Source of the DNA: Proteobacteria bacterium UBA6920 | GTDB taxonomy: Bacteria; Pseudomonadota; Gammaproteobacteria; SG8-11 | Length of the DNA: 28,026 bases | Direction of reading: 5' to 3' | Assembly (NCBI GenBank): GCA_002448875.1 | Contig: DKAS01000186.1 | Span: forward strand, 1-28,026 | In this document: in pieces, positions 7,681 to 15,456 of the stretch | How the letters are laid out: each line of letters opens with the position of its first letter | Numbering within the stretch: position 1 is the first letter of the stretch | Program-made: the position numbers and the translations under genes | Notes under the pieces: model-generated | What the model saw: the letters and a program-made list of their open reading frames with translations, nothing else | What the model was told of the DNA's origin: nothing | The model's database searches: none

Positions 7681-9387
7681 ATGGATGAGAATAAGGCCAA
7701 GCGTCTGGGCGAGGTGCTGATCAGCAAGGGGCTGATCAACCAGGACCAGTTGCAAATCGCCCTGATCGAGCAAAAGCTGCAGGGCGAGCCGCTGGGACGC
7801 ATCCTGGCGAATCTGGGCTTTGTCAGCGAAGCGGTGATTCGTGATGCCCTGGGTGAATCGCTGGGGCAGGAAATCGTTGATCTGACCCATATCGTGGTTG
7901 ACAGTGCCACCCTGGAATTCATTCCGATGGACGTGGCGCGCCGCTACCGCGTGCTGCCGCTGGGTTTCGACGCGGTCAACCGCCAGTTGACCGTTGCGAT
8001 GGTGGATACCCTCAATATCGTCGCCATCGACCAGCTCAATGCCCTGATCGGCAATGATATCATCCTGCGGCCCATTCTCGCCGCCGAAGCCGAACTCATC
8101 AACGCCATCAATCAATTCTACGGCTTCGATCTGTCGGTCAATGGCATCATCCGCGAAATCGAAACCGGTGAAATCGACTATCAGAGTTTTCAGGCGGAAT
8201 CCGACGAATACAGCCAGCCGCTGGTGCGCCTGGTGGACGCGCTGCTGGCCGATGCGGTGAAGCGGGACGCGTCGGATATTCACTTCGAACCGGAATCCGG
8301 TTTTCTGCGGGTGCGCTATCGCATCGATGGCGTCCTGCGCCAGATTCGCACCCTGCACATCGGCTACTGGTCCGGCATCGCGGTGCGCCTCAAGGTGATT
8401 TCGGCGATGAATATCGCCGAGTCGCGGGCGCCGCAGGACGGTCGGGTGTCGCGCACGTTTTTCGGGCGCTCCATCGATTTTCGCGTGTCGTCGCAGCCTA
8501 CTACGCACGGTGAAAATATCGTGTTGCGCATTCTCGACCGCAAAAAGGGCATCGTGCCGCTGTCCAGCCTGGGGGTGAGCCCGGCGACCCTGGCGGCCCT
8601 GCATCTGCTGCTGGCGCGGCCGGAAGGCATCATCCTGGTTACCGGCCCGACCGGCAGCGGTAAAACCACCACCTTGTATTCGATGCTCAATCACATCAAT
8701 GACGAAAGCATCAACATCATGACCCTGGAGGATCCGGTCGAATATCCCATGGCGCTGATCCGCCAGTCGTCGGTGAATGCCGCGGTGAAGCTGGATTTCG
8801 CCAACGGTATCCGCTCGATGATGCGTCAGGATCCGGATGTGATTCTGGTGGGCGAGGTGCGCGATCAGGACACGGCGGAAATGGCATTTCGCGCCGCCAT
8901 GACGGGCCATCAGGTATTCTCCACCCTGCACACTAATTCCGCCCTGGGCGCCATCCCGCGCCTGCTGGATATCGGTATCCAGCCCGACATCATGGCCGGC
9001 AATATCATCGGTATCGTCGCCCAGCGGCTGGTGCGCAAGCTTTGCCCGCATTGCAAGATCGCCAGCGAACCCGACGCGGATGCGCGCCGCCTGCTGGGGG
9101 CGGCGCTGGCGCAGGCCACCGATGGTCAATTGTATCGCGCCGGTGGCTGTCCGGCCTGCGACGGTCAGGGGTACAGCGGGCGCATGGCGGTGATGGAGGT
9201 GTTGCGTTTTACCAATGATCTCGATGACCTCATCGTCCGCCACGCGTCGCGGCGTGAGCTGGAAACGCATGCGCGCGGCGCAGGATTCTCCACCATCGCC
9301 GACGATGCCATCGAGCGGGTGTTGCAGGGAGCCACTACGCTGGAGGAAGTGGCGCGGGTCGTTGACTTGACGACGCGGGTGGCCTAG
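7681..9387 (+). CDS. mshE: MshE-type pilus assembly ATPase with c-di-GMP-binding MshEN domain
   Basis: GspE/PilB family hexameric ATPase (568 residues) that powers pilus extension at the inner-membrane platform. The MshEN domain at the N-terminus carries two back-to-back motifs: residues 8-31 fit RLGxx[LVI][LVI]xxG[LVI][LVI]xxxxLxxxLxxQ at every fixed position, and residues 37-60 are a near-perfect second copy after a 5-residue spacer (KLQGE). This is the established c-di-GMP-binding signature. The ATPase domain shows Walker A GPTGSGKTT (322-330), the Asp box around LEDPVEYPM, Walker B DPDVILVGEVRD, and the His box TGHQVFSTLHTN. Zinc-binding cysteines are C455/C458 and C490/C493. It lies 8 bases after mshN and 3 bases before mshG. 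Confidence 0.96.
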   Translation: MDENKAKRLGEVLISKGLINQDQLQIALIEQKLQGEPLGRILANLGFVSEAVIRDALGESLGQEIVDLTHIVVDSATLEFIPMDVARRYRVLPLGFDAVNRQLTVAMVDTLNIVAIDQLNALIGNDIILRPILAAEAELINAINQFYGFDLSVNGIIREIETGEIDYQSFQAESDEYSQPLVRLVDALLADAVKRDASDIHFEPESGFLRVRYRIDGVLRQIRTLHIGYWSGIAVRLKVISAMNIAESRAPQDGRVSRTFFGRSIDFRVSSQPTTHGENIVLRILDRKKGIVPLSSLGVSPATLAALHLLLARPEGIILVTGPTGSGKTTTLYSMLNHINDESINIMTLEDPVEYPMALIRQSSVNAAVKLDFANGIRSMMRQDPDVILVGEVRDQDTAEMAFRAAMTGHQVFSTLHTNSALGAIPRLLDIGIQPDIMAGNIIGIVAQRLVRKLCPHCKIASEPDADARRLLGAALAQATDGQLYRAGGCPACDGQGYSGRMAVMEVLRFTNDLDDLIVRHASRRELETHARGAGFSTIADDAIERVLQGATTLEEVARVVDLTTRVA

Positions 9388-9390
9388 GCG

Positions 9391-10596
9391 ATGTTCACTT
9401 ACCGTTACAAGGCGATAGATCCGCGCGGCCGCCGGCTCAGCGGGCGCATGCAGGCGGTGAATGACGCCGATCTCGAGCTGCGCCTGCGCCGCATGGAGCT
9501 GGATCTGATTGCCTGTAAGCAGGTGCGCGGCGGCATGCTGATGCTCAGCGGCAAGCGCATCACCCGGGTGGAGATGATCACCTTCTGCTACCATCTGGAG
9601 CAGCTGCTGCGCGCCGGGGTGCCGATTCTCGAGGCACTGGCGGATCTGCGCGATACTCTGGAAAACGTCCGCTTTCGCGAAGTTATCGCCGCGGTGATCG
9701 AAAGTATCGAGGGCGGTCAGACCTTGTCCGACGCGCTGGCCAATTTTCCCTTTCTGTTCGATGAGATGTTCTGCAGCCTGATCAAGGCCGGCGAACAAAG
9801 CGGACAAATGGCGGCGGTGCTGGCCAATATCGTCGATTCCCTCAAGTGGCAGGACGAGCTGGCCGCGCAAACCAAACGCCTGTTGATCTATCCGGCGCTG
9901 GTCGGCTCGGTGGTGTTCGCCGCCATCACCTTTATTCTCATGTATCTGGTGCCGCTGCTGGTGAGTTTTCTGCAGAACATGGGGCAGGTGCTGCCCTTGC
10001 ATACCAGGATGCTGATAATGGTATCCGATTTCGTCGTTTCCTGGTGGCATGTTCTGCTGCTGGTGCCCATGCTGCTGGTCGTGGCGCTGCGCTTCGCGGC
10101 ACGCCGCTACGCCTATGTCCGTACCGAACTCGACCGCTACAAGTTGCAGCTGTGGCTGCTGGGACCGCTGCTCAACAAGATAATACTCACCCGTTTCGCC
10201 AATTACTTTTCCCTGCTCTACGCCTCGGGGGTCACCATTCTTGACTGCGTCGCTATCATCGAGCGCATCGTCGGTAACCGGGTGATCGCCAGGGCGCTGG
10301 CCGACATGCGCCGCCATATATCTGAGGGCAAGTCCATCAGCGAAAGCATAGACAATGTGTCGTTGTTTCCGCCGCTGGTGCTGCGCATGATCCGTGTCGG
10401 TGAAAGCACCGGGGCGCTGGATCAGGCGCTGGCCAATGTCAGCTACTTTTACAATCGCGAGGTGAAGGAAACCATCGAGCGAGTGCAGATCTTCATCGAG
10501 CCGGTGTTGACCATCGTGCTGGCCATGGTGCTGGGCTGGGTGATCCTGGCGGTGCTGCCGCCGATTTACGACGTCGCCGTGAGGCTGGGTAAATGA
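9391..10596 (+). CDS. mshG: MshG, GspF/PilC-family inner-membrane platform protein
   Basis: Platform protein of 401 residues on which the assembly ATPase works. The N-terminus FTYRYKAIDPRGRRLSGRMQA is the usual GspF start. Two GspF domains are present: the first includes FCYHLEQLLRAGVPILEAL and FLFDEMFCSLIKAGEQSG; the second includes RFANYFSLLYASGVTILDCV and PLVLRMIRVGESTGALDQAL. Membrane segments are at about 167-195, 214-234 and 370-396. The ending IFIEPVLTIVLAMVLGWVILAVLPPIYDV is family-typical. The stop overlaps the start of the next gene (ATGA). No mshF-like gene follows, unlike in Vibrio. Confidence 0.95.
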   Translation: MFTYRYKAIDPRGRRLSGRMQAVNDADLELRLRRMELDLIACKQVRGGMLMLSGKRITRVEMITFCYHLEQLLRAGVPILEALADLRDTLENVRFREVIAAVIESIEGGQTLSDALANFPFLFDEMFCSLIKAGEQSGQMAAVLANIVDSLKWQDELAAQTKRLLIYPALVGSVVFAAITFILMYLVPLLVSFLQNMGQVLPLHTRMLIMVSDFVVSWWHVLLLVPMLLVVALRFAARRYAYVRTELDRYKLQLWLLGPLLNKIILTRFANYFSLLYASGVTILDCVAIIERIVGNRVIARALADMRRHISEGKSISESIDNVSLFPPLVLRMIRVGESTGALDQALANVSYFYNREVKETIERVQIFIEPVLTIVLAMVLGWVILAVLPPIYDVAVRLGK

Positions 10597-12155
10597 TGCT
10601 GACCCGGGTCAATCGCGTTTTTTACATCAGTGCCGAGGCCCTGGAGGTGTATTTGCGCCACGGCACGGAGTTTCAGCCGGTCGAGCGTTTCCTGCTGGCG
10701 GACAATGGTCAGCAGAAATTCGCCGACTATGTCGCTTTCAACCCCGGGGTCTACAGTGTCGTCGTAGTGGATGTCATCGAGGAAGAGTATAAATTGGAGC
10801 AGATTCCGAAAATTTCCGCGGCTGAGCGCCGCAGCTTTCTGCAGCGGCGCATGAGTCAGCATTTTCGCAATGCCGGCTACAGGCTGGCCACCGTCACCGG
10901 CAGGGTGCGGGCCGCGCGCATGGAGGAGAGCGTGGTAATGTCCGCGCTGACCAACGGGCAGTTGCTGGATACCTGGTTGTATCAGCTGTATCAGTACCGG
11001 GTGCCGGTGGCCGGTATTTACAGCGCCCCCTACCTGGAAGCAAAAATCGCCAGAGGCAACGCGCCGCGGCACGACTATACCGTGCTGGTGAGTTACCACG
11101 AAAATATCGGCTTGCGGCAGACCCTGGTGCATGCGGGCCACGTACTGCTCAGCCGCTTGTGTCCGTTGGAGCTGGTCGATGCCGACAACTACCGGCAGGC
11201 GCTGGCGCGCGAGCTGGAAAAGACCGAGCGCTATATCAACAATCTGCGCCTGGTGCCGCCGGATCAGGAAATTCATGTGCAGGTGCTGGCCAGCGACAGT
11301 CTGCCGCTGGCCGGCGATGCGCCGCCGGCGCTGGGCAGCAGGCCGGTGCACTATATCACGCCGGCGTCCTGGCAGAAGCGTCAGGGCGAGTCCGCCGCGG
11401 TCGAGGCACCGATGAAAAGCCGGCTGTGCGCCATCGCCGCCGCCGGCCTGCCGGCGGGCAACTACGCTACCGGCCGGCAGCTGTACTTCTTTCGCCAGTA
11501 CCGCCTGCAGTCGGCGCTGCGTACGGCGGCGTTGCTGGCGACGCTGCTGTTCGCTGGCGTACTGGGCCATGGTCTGCGCCAGATTTACGTTTCGGACCAG
11601 AGCGTGACGGCGCTGGAATCCCAGGGTCGGCAGTACGAGCAGGAGTATTTCGCTATTGTCGACAACACCGTCAGTACGGATGTGTCGCCGCAATTCATTA
11701 AAGACAGCGTCGAGGTGGCGACCCAGCTTGGCCAGCGTCGCCTGCGGCTGGATCTGCTGCTGGGCGGCATCAGCGTGGAGTTGCGGCAGTATCAAAACAT
11801 CGAAGTGATGTCCATGGAGTGGGTAAAGGGCTCGCGGGTGCTGCAGGCGCAAACGGCGGCGACCGGCAACGAATTTTATACCGAGGTTTATCCCATGCCC
11901 GGGTTGGGTCAGGACGACGAAGTGGTGTTGCTGCACGGGCGGGTGGTCACCGCCAGCAAGGGTTATATCGACATTTTTCACATGCTCAGCCGCCTGACGG
12001 CGCGGTTGGAAAAAGTACCGGAACTGAAAAATGTGCAGCTGGTGCGGCTGCCGATCGACAAGGAGTCCAGTGGGCAGATAGACGGTCGCTACAATGCCTG
12101 GCGACCCGAGCTGCAGGCGGAGTTCGTATTGCGGGCGGTGTATCATGAACACTGA
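10593..12155 (+). CDS. MshI-position protein: cytoplasmic PilM/GspL-like domain fused to membrane helix and PilN-like domain
   Basis: Product of 520 residues with no named family recognised with certainty. The first 300 or so residues are soluble and alternate beta strands and helices in the manner of PilM/MshI/GspL cytoplasmic domains (for example VYSVVVVDVIEEEYKLEQIP, then a long helix RRSFLQRRMSQHF, then YTVLVSYHENIGLRQTLVHAGHVLLSRL). A single membrane helix lies at about 311-328, followed by a periplasmic coiled part and an alpha/beta domain like PilN (IDIFHMLSRLTARLEKVPELKNVQL). It is thus built like GspL, joining PilM and PilN roles in one chain. ATG at 10593 overlaps mshG by four bases. 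It likely recruits MshE to the inner membrane; this is inferred from architecture and position. Confidence 0.7.
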   Translation: MMLTRVNRVFYISAEALEVYLRHGTEFQPVERFLLADNGQQKFADYVAFNPGVYSVVVVDVIEEEYKLEQIPKISAAERRSFLQRRMSQHFRNAGYRLATVTGRVRAARMEESVVMSALTNGQLLDTWLYQLYQYRVPVAGIYSAPYLEAKIARGNAPRHDYTVLVSYHENIGLRQTLVHAGHVLLSRLCPLELVDADNYRQALARELEKTERYINNLRLVPPDQEIHVQVLASDSLPLAGDAPPALGSRPVHYITPASWQKRQGESAAVEAPMKSRLCAIAAAGLPAGNYATGRQLYFFRQYRLQSALRTAALLATLLFAGVLGHGLRQIYVSDQSVTALESQGRQYEQEYFAIVDNTVSTDVSPQFIKDSVEVATQLGQRRLRLDLLLGGISVELRQYQNIEVMSMEWVKGSRVLQAQTAATGNEFYTEVYPMPGLGQDDEVVLLHGRVVTASKGYIDIFHMLSRLTARLEKVPELKNVQLVRLPIDKESSGQIDGRYNAWRPELQAEFVLRAVYHEH

Positions 12156-12756
12156 CTATGATCTGGGCGTCGACTGGCAGCTGCTGCGCAATCCGCTCCT
12201 GGTTCTGCTGCTGATAGTTGCCGTTGGCGGCGTCGCCGCCTTTGCCTTGCAGACCCAGGTGGTGGAGTTTCAATTGCGGGAAAACCAGGTCAAATTCAAA
12301 GTGGAGCAGGCGCGGCAGCGGCTGGCGGCGGCCCGCGAAAACTACAACTACGTCAAGCAGTATTACGACCGCTATCGTGAACTGGTCGGGGCTGGCGTCA
12401 TCGCCGCCGAGGATCGTCTGCAGTGGATAGACGCGGCGCGCGCCGCGGCGGATGCCATCAAGATACCCTTCATGGATTATCAGTTGAATCCGCTGCGCCG
12501 GGTGCTGCCGGAGGCCGGTGGGACACCGAGTGAGGTGGCGGTGAACTACAGCCCGATGTTTCTCAAGCTCAATCTGCTGCATGAGGGCGACTTCATCGCC
12601 TTCATCAATCGGCTGGAGACGCAGGCGCGCGGCTTGTTTGATATCGATTATTGCAAGTTGGAGCGGCGTACGGAGAAGCTGGTGTATCAGGCGGAGGCCA
12701 CCAACGTCAGCGTTACCTGTGATCTGCGCTGGTATACCATAGGAGCCGTCTTATGA
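12145..12756 (+). CDS. MshJ-position, PilO-like inner-membrane alignment protein
   Basis: Product of 203 residues starting at the ATG at 12145, which overlaps the previous gene by 11 bases. A GTG-initiated longer frame from 12094 would add residues encoded inside the upstream gene and is not supported. A short cytoplasmic end (1-16) is followed by a membrane helix at 17-35, a coiled-coil helix (about 45-85, rich in Glu, Gln and Arg) and a small alpha/beta domain with EGDFIAFINRLETQARGLFDIDYCKLER, which is typical of PilO/GspM/MshJ. Such proteins pair with PilN to form the periplasmic alignment complex. Position after the PilM/N-like gene and before the PilP-like gene supports this. Sequence-level identity to MshJ could not be tested. 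Confidence 0.75.
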   Translation: MNTDYDLGVDWQLLRNPLLVLLLIVAVGGVAAFALQTQVVEFQLRENQVKFKVEQARQRLAAARENYNYVKQYYDRYRELVGAGVIAAEDRLQWIDAARAAADAIKIPFMDYQLNPLRRVLPEAGGTPSEVAVNYSPMFLKLNLLHEGDFIAFINRLETQARGLFDIDYCKLERRTEKLVYQAEATNVSVTCDLRWYTIGAVL

Positions 12757-13241
12757 CCGCCCCCGCACGCTTTATAGTATTGTTTCTGCTGCTGTGCACC
12801 TGCGCCGCCGCGTTCGCCGAAAAGCTGGATACGCTGTTCACCACACCCGAAGAGCGGCAGCGGCTGGACGCGGTGCGCGGCGGCGGGCACAACCGTCCCG
12901 TGACCCGGCCGTCGACCGGCGCTGCGCCGCTGCGTTTGCGCATCGGCGGGGTCATGCGGCGGCCGGATGGCGTCAACGTGGTGCTGCTGGGCGATGGCGA
13001 CATCATCGATCGCCGCCAGACCGTGGACGGGGTAGTGATAGACCCGGCGCGCGCCAGCGTGCAGGCGGTGGTCCTCGAACTGGCCGGCAAGAGCTATAAG
13101 GTAAAGCCGGGGCAGACCTTCGAGCCCAAAACGGGGCGCATCCTCGATCAGGCCGAAGCCTCGGCCACGGTAGACGAGGAGCGGCGCGGCAATTGCCGGC
13201 GCCTCAACGTGGCGCCGGGCCACACGGAGATAAAATGTTGA
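12753..13241 (+). CDS. MshK-position, PilP-like periplasmic protein
   Basis: Product of 162 residues beginning with a signal peptide (hydrophobic residues 6-20, cleavage likely after AFA at 22). A linker leads to a compact beta domain that contains LRIGGVMRRPDGVNVVLLGDGDIIDRRQTVDG, matching the HR-domain pattern of PilP/GspC/MshK proteins, which contact the secretin N0 domain. Residue Cys near the end and a charged tail follow. The start overlaps the PilO-like stop by four bases (ATGA) and the stop overlaps the next gene by seven, so the block is tightly co-translated. Expected role: bridge between the inner-membrane alignment complex and MshL. Confidence 0.72.
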   Translation: MTAPARFIVLFLLLCTCAAAFAEKLDTLFTTPEERQRLDAVRGGGHNRPVTRPSTGAAPLRLRIGGVMRRPDGVNVVLLGDGDIIDRRQTVDGVVIDPARASVQAVVLELAGKSYKVKPGQTFEPKTGRILDQAEASATVDEERRGNCRRLNVAPGHTEIKC

Positions 13242-14737
13242 AGCGCAGTCTGCTGCCTATGCCGCGCTCCTTCCAGGGGGGTGCCGCCCTGTTGATTTTT
13301 CTTACCATAGTGGTGCTGGGTGGGGCTTACCTGCTGGTAAGTGCCCTGAAATCGTCACGGCTGGAAACCGGTCGTGAGCGCAAAACCGCGCAGGTGCTGG
13401 CCGAGGCCAAGGACGCGCTGCTGGCCTACGCCCGGCTCTATCCGGAGCAGTACGGCGACATGCCGGTGGGTTTTCTGCCCTGCCCCGATCTCGATGGTGA
13501 CGGCAGCGCCGAGGCGGTGTGCGGCAGCAAGGGGCAGAGTGCCATTGGCCGGCTGCCGTGGCGCACCTTGAAGTTACCACCGTTGCGGGATGGCGACGGC
13601 GAATGTCTGTGGTATGCGGTCTCCGGCACCTATAAATACAATCCCAAGTACGACCTGAGCAGCGACAGCGACGGACTGTTCGTGGTGCGCGACGCCAATG
13701 GCAACACCGTGCTCGGTGGCAGCAGCGCCAGCCAGGCCATCGCCATCGTCTTCGCTCCCGGTCGGCCGATCAATAATCAGGATCGCAGCGCCAGCGGCGC
13801 GCGCACCGAATGCGGCAGCGGCAATGCGGCGGACGGGGTCAATCAGCCGGCATCCTACCTCGATGCCCTGGCCGGCGTAAACAACGCCGTGGGTACCCTG
13901 ACCGGCGCGCCGGCGGGCAGTCCCGGCAGCGTACCGCTGCCGACGATCCCGCCGCTGCTGGCCTCGGTGTTCACGCAGGCGGCGGCGGTGGTGGTCAATG
14001 GCGAGACTAAGTTCAACGATGTGCTGGTGGCCGTGACCGCAGATGACTACACCGATGTTTTTCATCGCATGGACGAATGGGTGGCGCAGCGCGTGGTCGG
14101 GTGCTACCAGAGTTACGGCGGCGCCAACAGCGGCCTTTTCCCCTGGGCATCCACCCTCGCCAGCCCGCCGGATTATTATGATGACAGCGCCCAGTGCTAT
14201 GGTCGCATCGCCAACGCCGTGGGCAGCGGCAGTGTGGACGCGTTGCAGGGGCTGAGCAACAGCAACGGTGACAACTCGGCGCTGAATCCGCGCTGGGAGA
14301 ATTTTCCGGCGGCAGGTCGCTGTTTTTATGAAGCCGGCGCCACCGCCAACGACTGGTGGTGGTGGAGCGGCTGGAAGGATCAGGTGTTCGTCGCCGTCGA
14401 TCCCAATTTCGCGCCCAAGGGCAGCGCCGATAACAACAGCATCATCAGCCAGCTGCAGCTTGACGGCGTGCCGCAGCAGGGCGTGGTCATGGTGGCGGGA
14501 CGCCGTCTGCCCGGACAGGATCGGTCACCGGGCATGGGCGCGGTGAGCGACTACCTGGAGGGCGACAATGCCACCTGGGCGGATTACAGTTTTACCGCCG
14601 TTGGCGGTGGTGGCGGCTACAACGATGTGGTGCTGCCCTTCAACACCAGCGCCGGTGGCATGGCCGCCGGCGCCAGCTGCGTCAGCTGCACCTGCGGCAT
14701 GTGCAATTGCAGTCCGGGGATGAGCGGTGAGCACTGA
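13235..14737 (+). CDS. Large prepilin-like protein with LPCPD module, WWWW cluster and Cys-rich tail
   Basis: Product of 500 residues; no named family recognised. The ATG at 13235 has ACGGAGA 4 bases upstream. Residues 1-15 are basic and end in Gln-Gly-Gly; then a hydrophobic helix AALLIFLTIVVLGGAYLL follows, similar to GspK/PilX minor pilins that lack the Glu at +5. After the helix, VLAEAKDALLAYA (54-66) and LPCPD (81-85) match positions in the next gene, as do a P-W-x-T-L and a Y-x-V-S motif. Later parts are Gly/Asn/Ser/Asp-rich, as in exported domains. W374-W377 are four tryptophans in a row. The end has CVSCTCGMCNC (482-492). Seven other cysteines make twelve in all. A tip or adhesive minor pilin is a reasonable inference from size and position. 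Confidence 0.7.
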   Translation: MLKRSLLPMPRSFQGGAALLIFLTIVVLGGAYLLVSALKSSRLETGRERKTAQVLAEAKDALLAYARLYPEQYGDMPVGFLPCPDLDGDGSAEAVCGSKGQSAIGRLPWRTLKLPPLRDGDGECLWYAVSGTYKYNPKYDLSSDSDGLFVVRDANGNTVLGGSSASQAIAIVFAPGRPINNQDRSASGARTECGSGNAADGVNQPASYLDALAGVNNAVGTLTGAPAGSPGSVPLPTIPPLLASVFTQAAAVVVNGETKFNDVLVAVTADDYTDVFHRMDEWVAQRVVGCYQSYGGANSGLFPWASTLASPPDYYDDSAQCYGRIANAVGSGSVDALQGLSNSNGDNSALNPRWENFPAAGRCFYEAGATANDWWWWSGWKDQVFVAVDPNFAPKGSADNNSIISQLQLDGVPQQGVVMVAGRRLPGQDRSPGMGAVSDYLEGDNATWADYSFTAVGGGGGYNDVVLPFNTSAGGMAAGASCVSCTCGMCNCSPGMSGEH

Positions 14738-15446
14738 AGCGGCATTGATCGCCCCAGTGGCTGCGCCCGCCGGCGGCTTTACCCTGATAGAGATGGCGGT
14801 GGTGCTGGTCATCATCGGCCTGCTGCTGGGCGGCATGCTGATGCCGCTGGCCACGCAGATGGAAGTGACGCAGCGCCAGGAGACCGAACGGGTGCTGGAT
14901 GAATTCAAGGATGTGCTGCTTGGTTTCGCCGTCATCAACGGCCGCCTGCCGTGTCCGGATACCAATGTGCCGCCGGACGGCACCGAAAACCTGTCCGGCA
15001 ACGCCTGCACCGGCGTCAGCGGCACCTGGCCGTGGCTGACCCTGGGTACCAGCGAATACGATGCCTGGAATCATCATTTCACCTATCGGGTGAGCGCGGT
15101 GTTTGCCGACGCCATTGCCGCCGGCACGGTGACGCCGCCGCTGGGCTGCGGTCCGGCACCGGCGCAGGCCTCGTTCGCCCTGTGTACCCAGGGCGATATC
15201 AATGTGTTCAGCAAAGCGACGGGCGGGGTGACGGTGGCCGCCAGCGTGCCGGCCGTGGTGGTGTCGCACGGCAAGAACGGCAGCACCGCCACGTCGGCCG
15301 ACGAGTTGGAAAACAGCGACGGCGACAATGTATTCGTCTACCGGGATTACAGCTCGGTGGCCGCCAATCGCTATGACGACCTGTTGATCTGGATTTCGCC
15401 CAATATTCTCGGCAGCCGCATGCTGACGGCGCGCCGCCTGCCCTGA
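14727..15446 (+). CDS. Type IV prepilin-like protein with LPCPD module
   Basis: Product of 239 residues. The GTG at 14727 overlaps the upstream gene by 11 bases and has GGGGA 6-7 bases upstream. The leader is 17 residues and ends in Gly-Gly; the site Gly17/Phe18 with FTLIE and Glu at +5 (Glu22) is a canonical prepilin peptidase site, followed by the helix MAVVLVIIGLLLGGMLM. The next helix VLDEFKDVLLGFA leads into RLPCPD (73-78), the same layout as the preceding gene, then WPWLTL. The C-terminal half has Asp-rich turns and DLLIWISPNIL. It is too large and too atypical to be an obvious major pilin; a minor pilin of the MSHA-type system is more likely. It ends the operon. Confidence 0.85.
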   Translation: MSTEAALIAPVAAPAGGFTLIEMAVVLVIIGLLLGGMLMPLATQMEVTQRQETERVLDEFKDVLLGFAVINGRLPCPDTNVPPDGTENLSGNACTGVSGTWPWLTLGTSEYDAWNHHFTYRVSAVFADAIAAGTVTPPLGCGPAPAQASFALCTQGDINVFSKATGGVTVAASVPAVVVSHGKNGSTATSADELENSDGDNVFVYRDYSSVAANRYDDLLIWISPNILGSRMLTARRLP

Positions 15447-15456
15447 TGCTCAGGCG
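15435..15456. terminator. Symmetrical hairpin between convergent operon ends
   Basis: CGCCTG (15435-15440) and CAGGCG (15451-15456) form a perfect 6-bp stem with a 10-base loop. The hairpin spans the stop codon of the prepilin-like gene (15444-15446) and the stop codon of lipA (15450-15452). No T-run follows on either strand, so a rho-independent terminator is not complete; it may pause both transcripts or be a chance structure in GC-rich DNA. Confidence 0.3.

Noticed and set aside
7573..10317. 914-residue open frame on the minus strand across mshN, mshE and mshG
   Set aside because: It is antisense to three well supported genes and is rich in His, Gln, Arg and Asp with no recognisable domain, as expected for a codon-bias shadow in GC-rich DNA.
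14354..14365. Four TGG units as a possible slippage repeat
   Set aside because: Only four copies, in frame, and inside a coding region; better described as a Trp cluster than as a phase-variation tract.
14678..14710. Haem-binding motif in the Cys-rich tail
   Set aside because: No CxxCH is present, so c-type cytochrome function is not supported.
3448..15446. Pilus block as a type II secretion system
   Set aside because: The ATPase with a full MshEN motif, MshM/MshN-type partners and gene order fit the MSHA-type pilus better; no gspC/D/H-type set is present.
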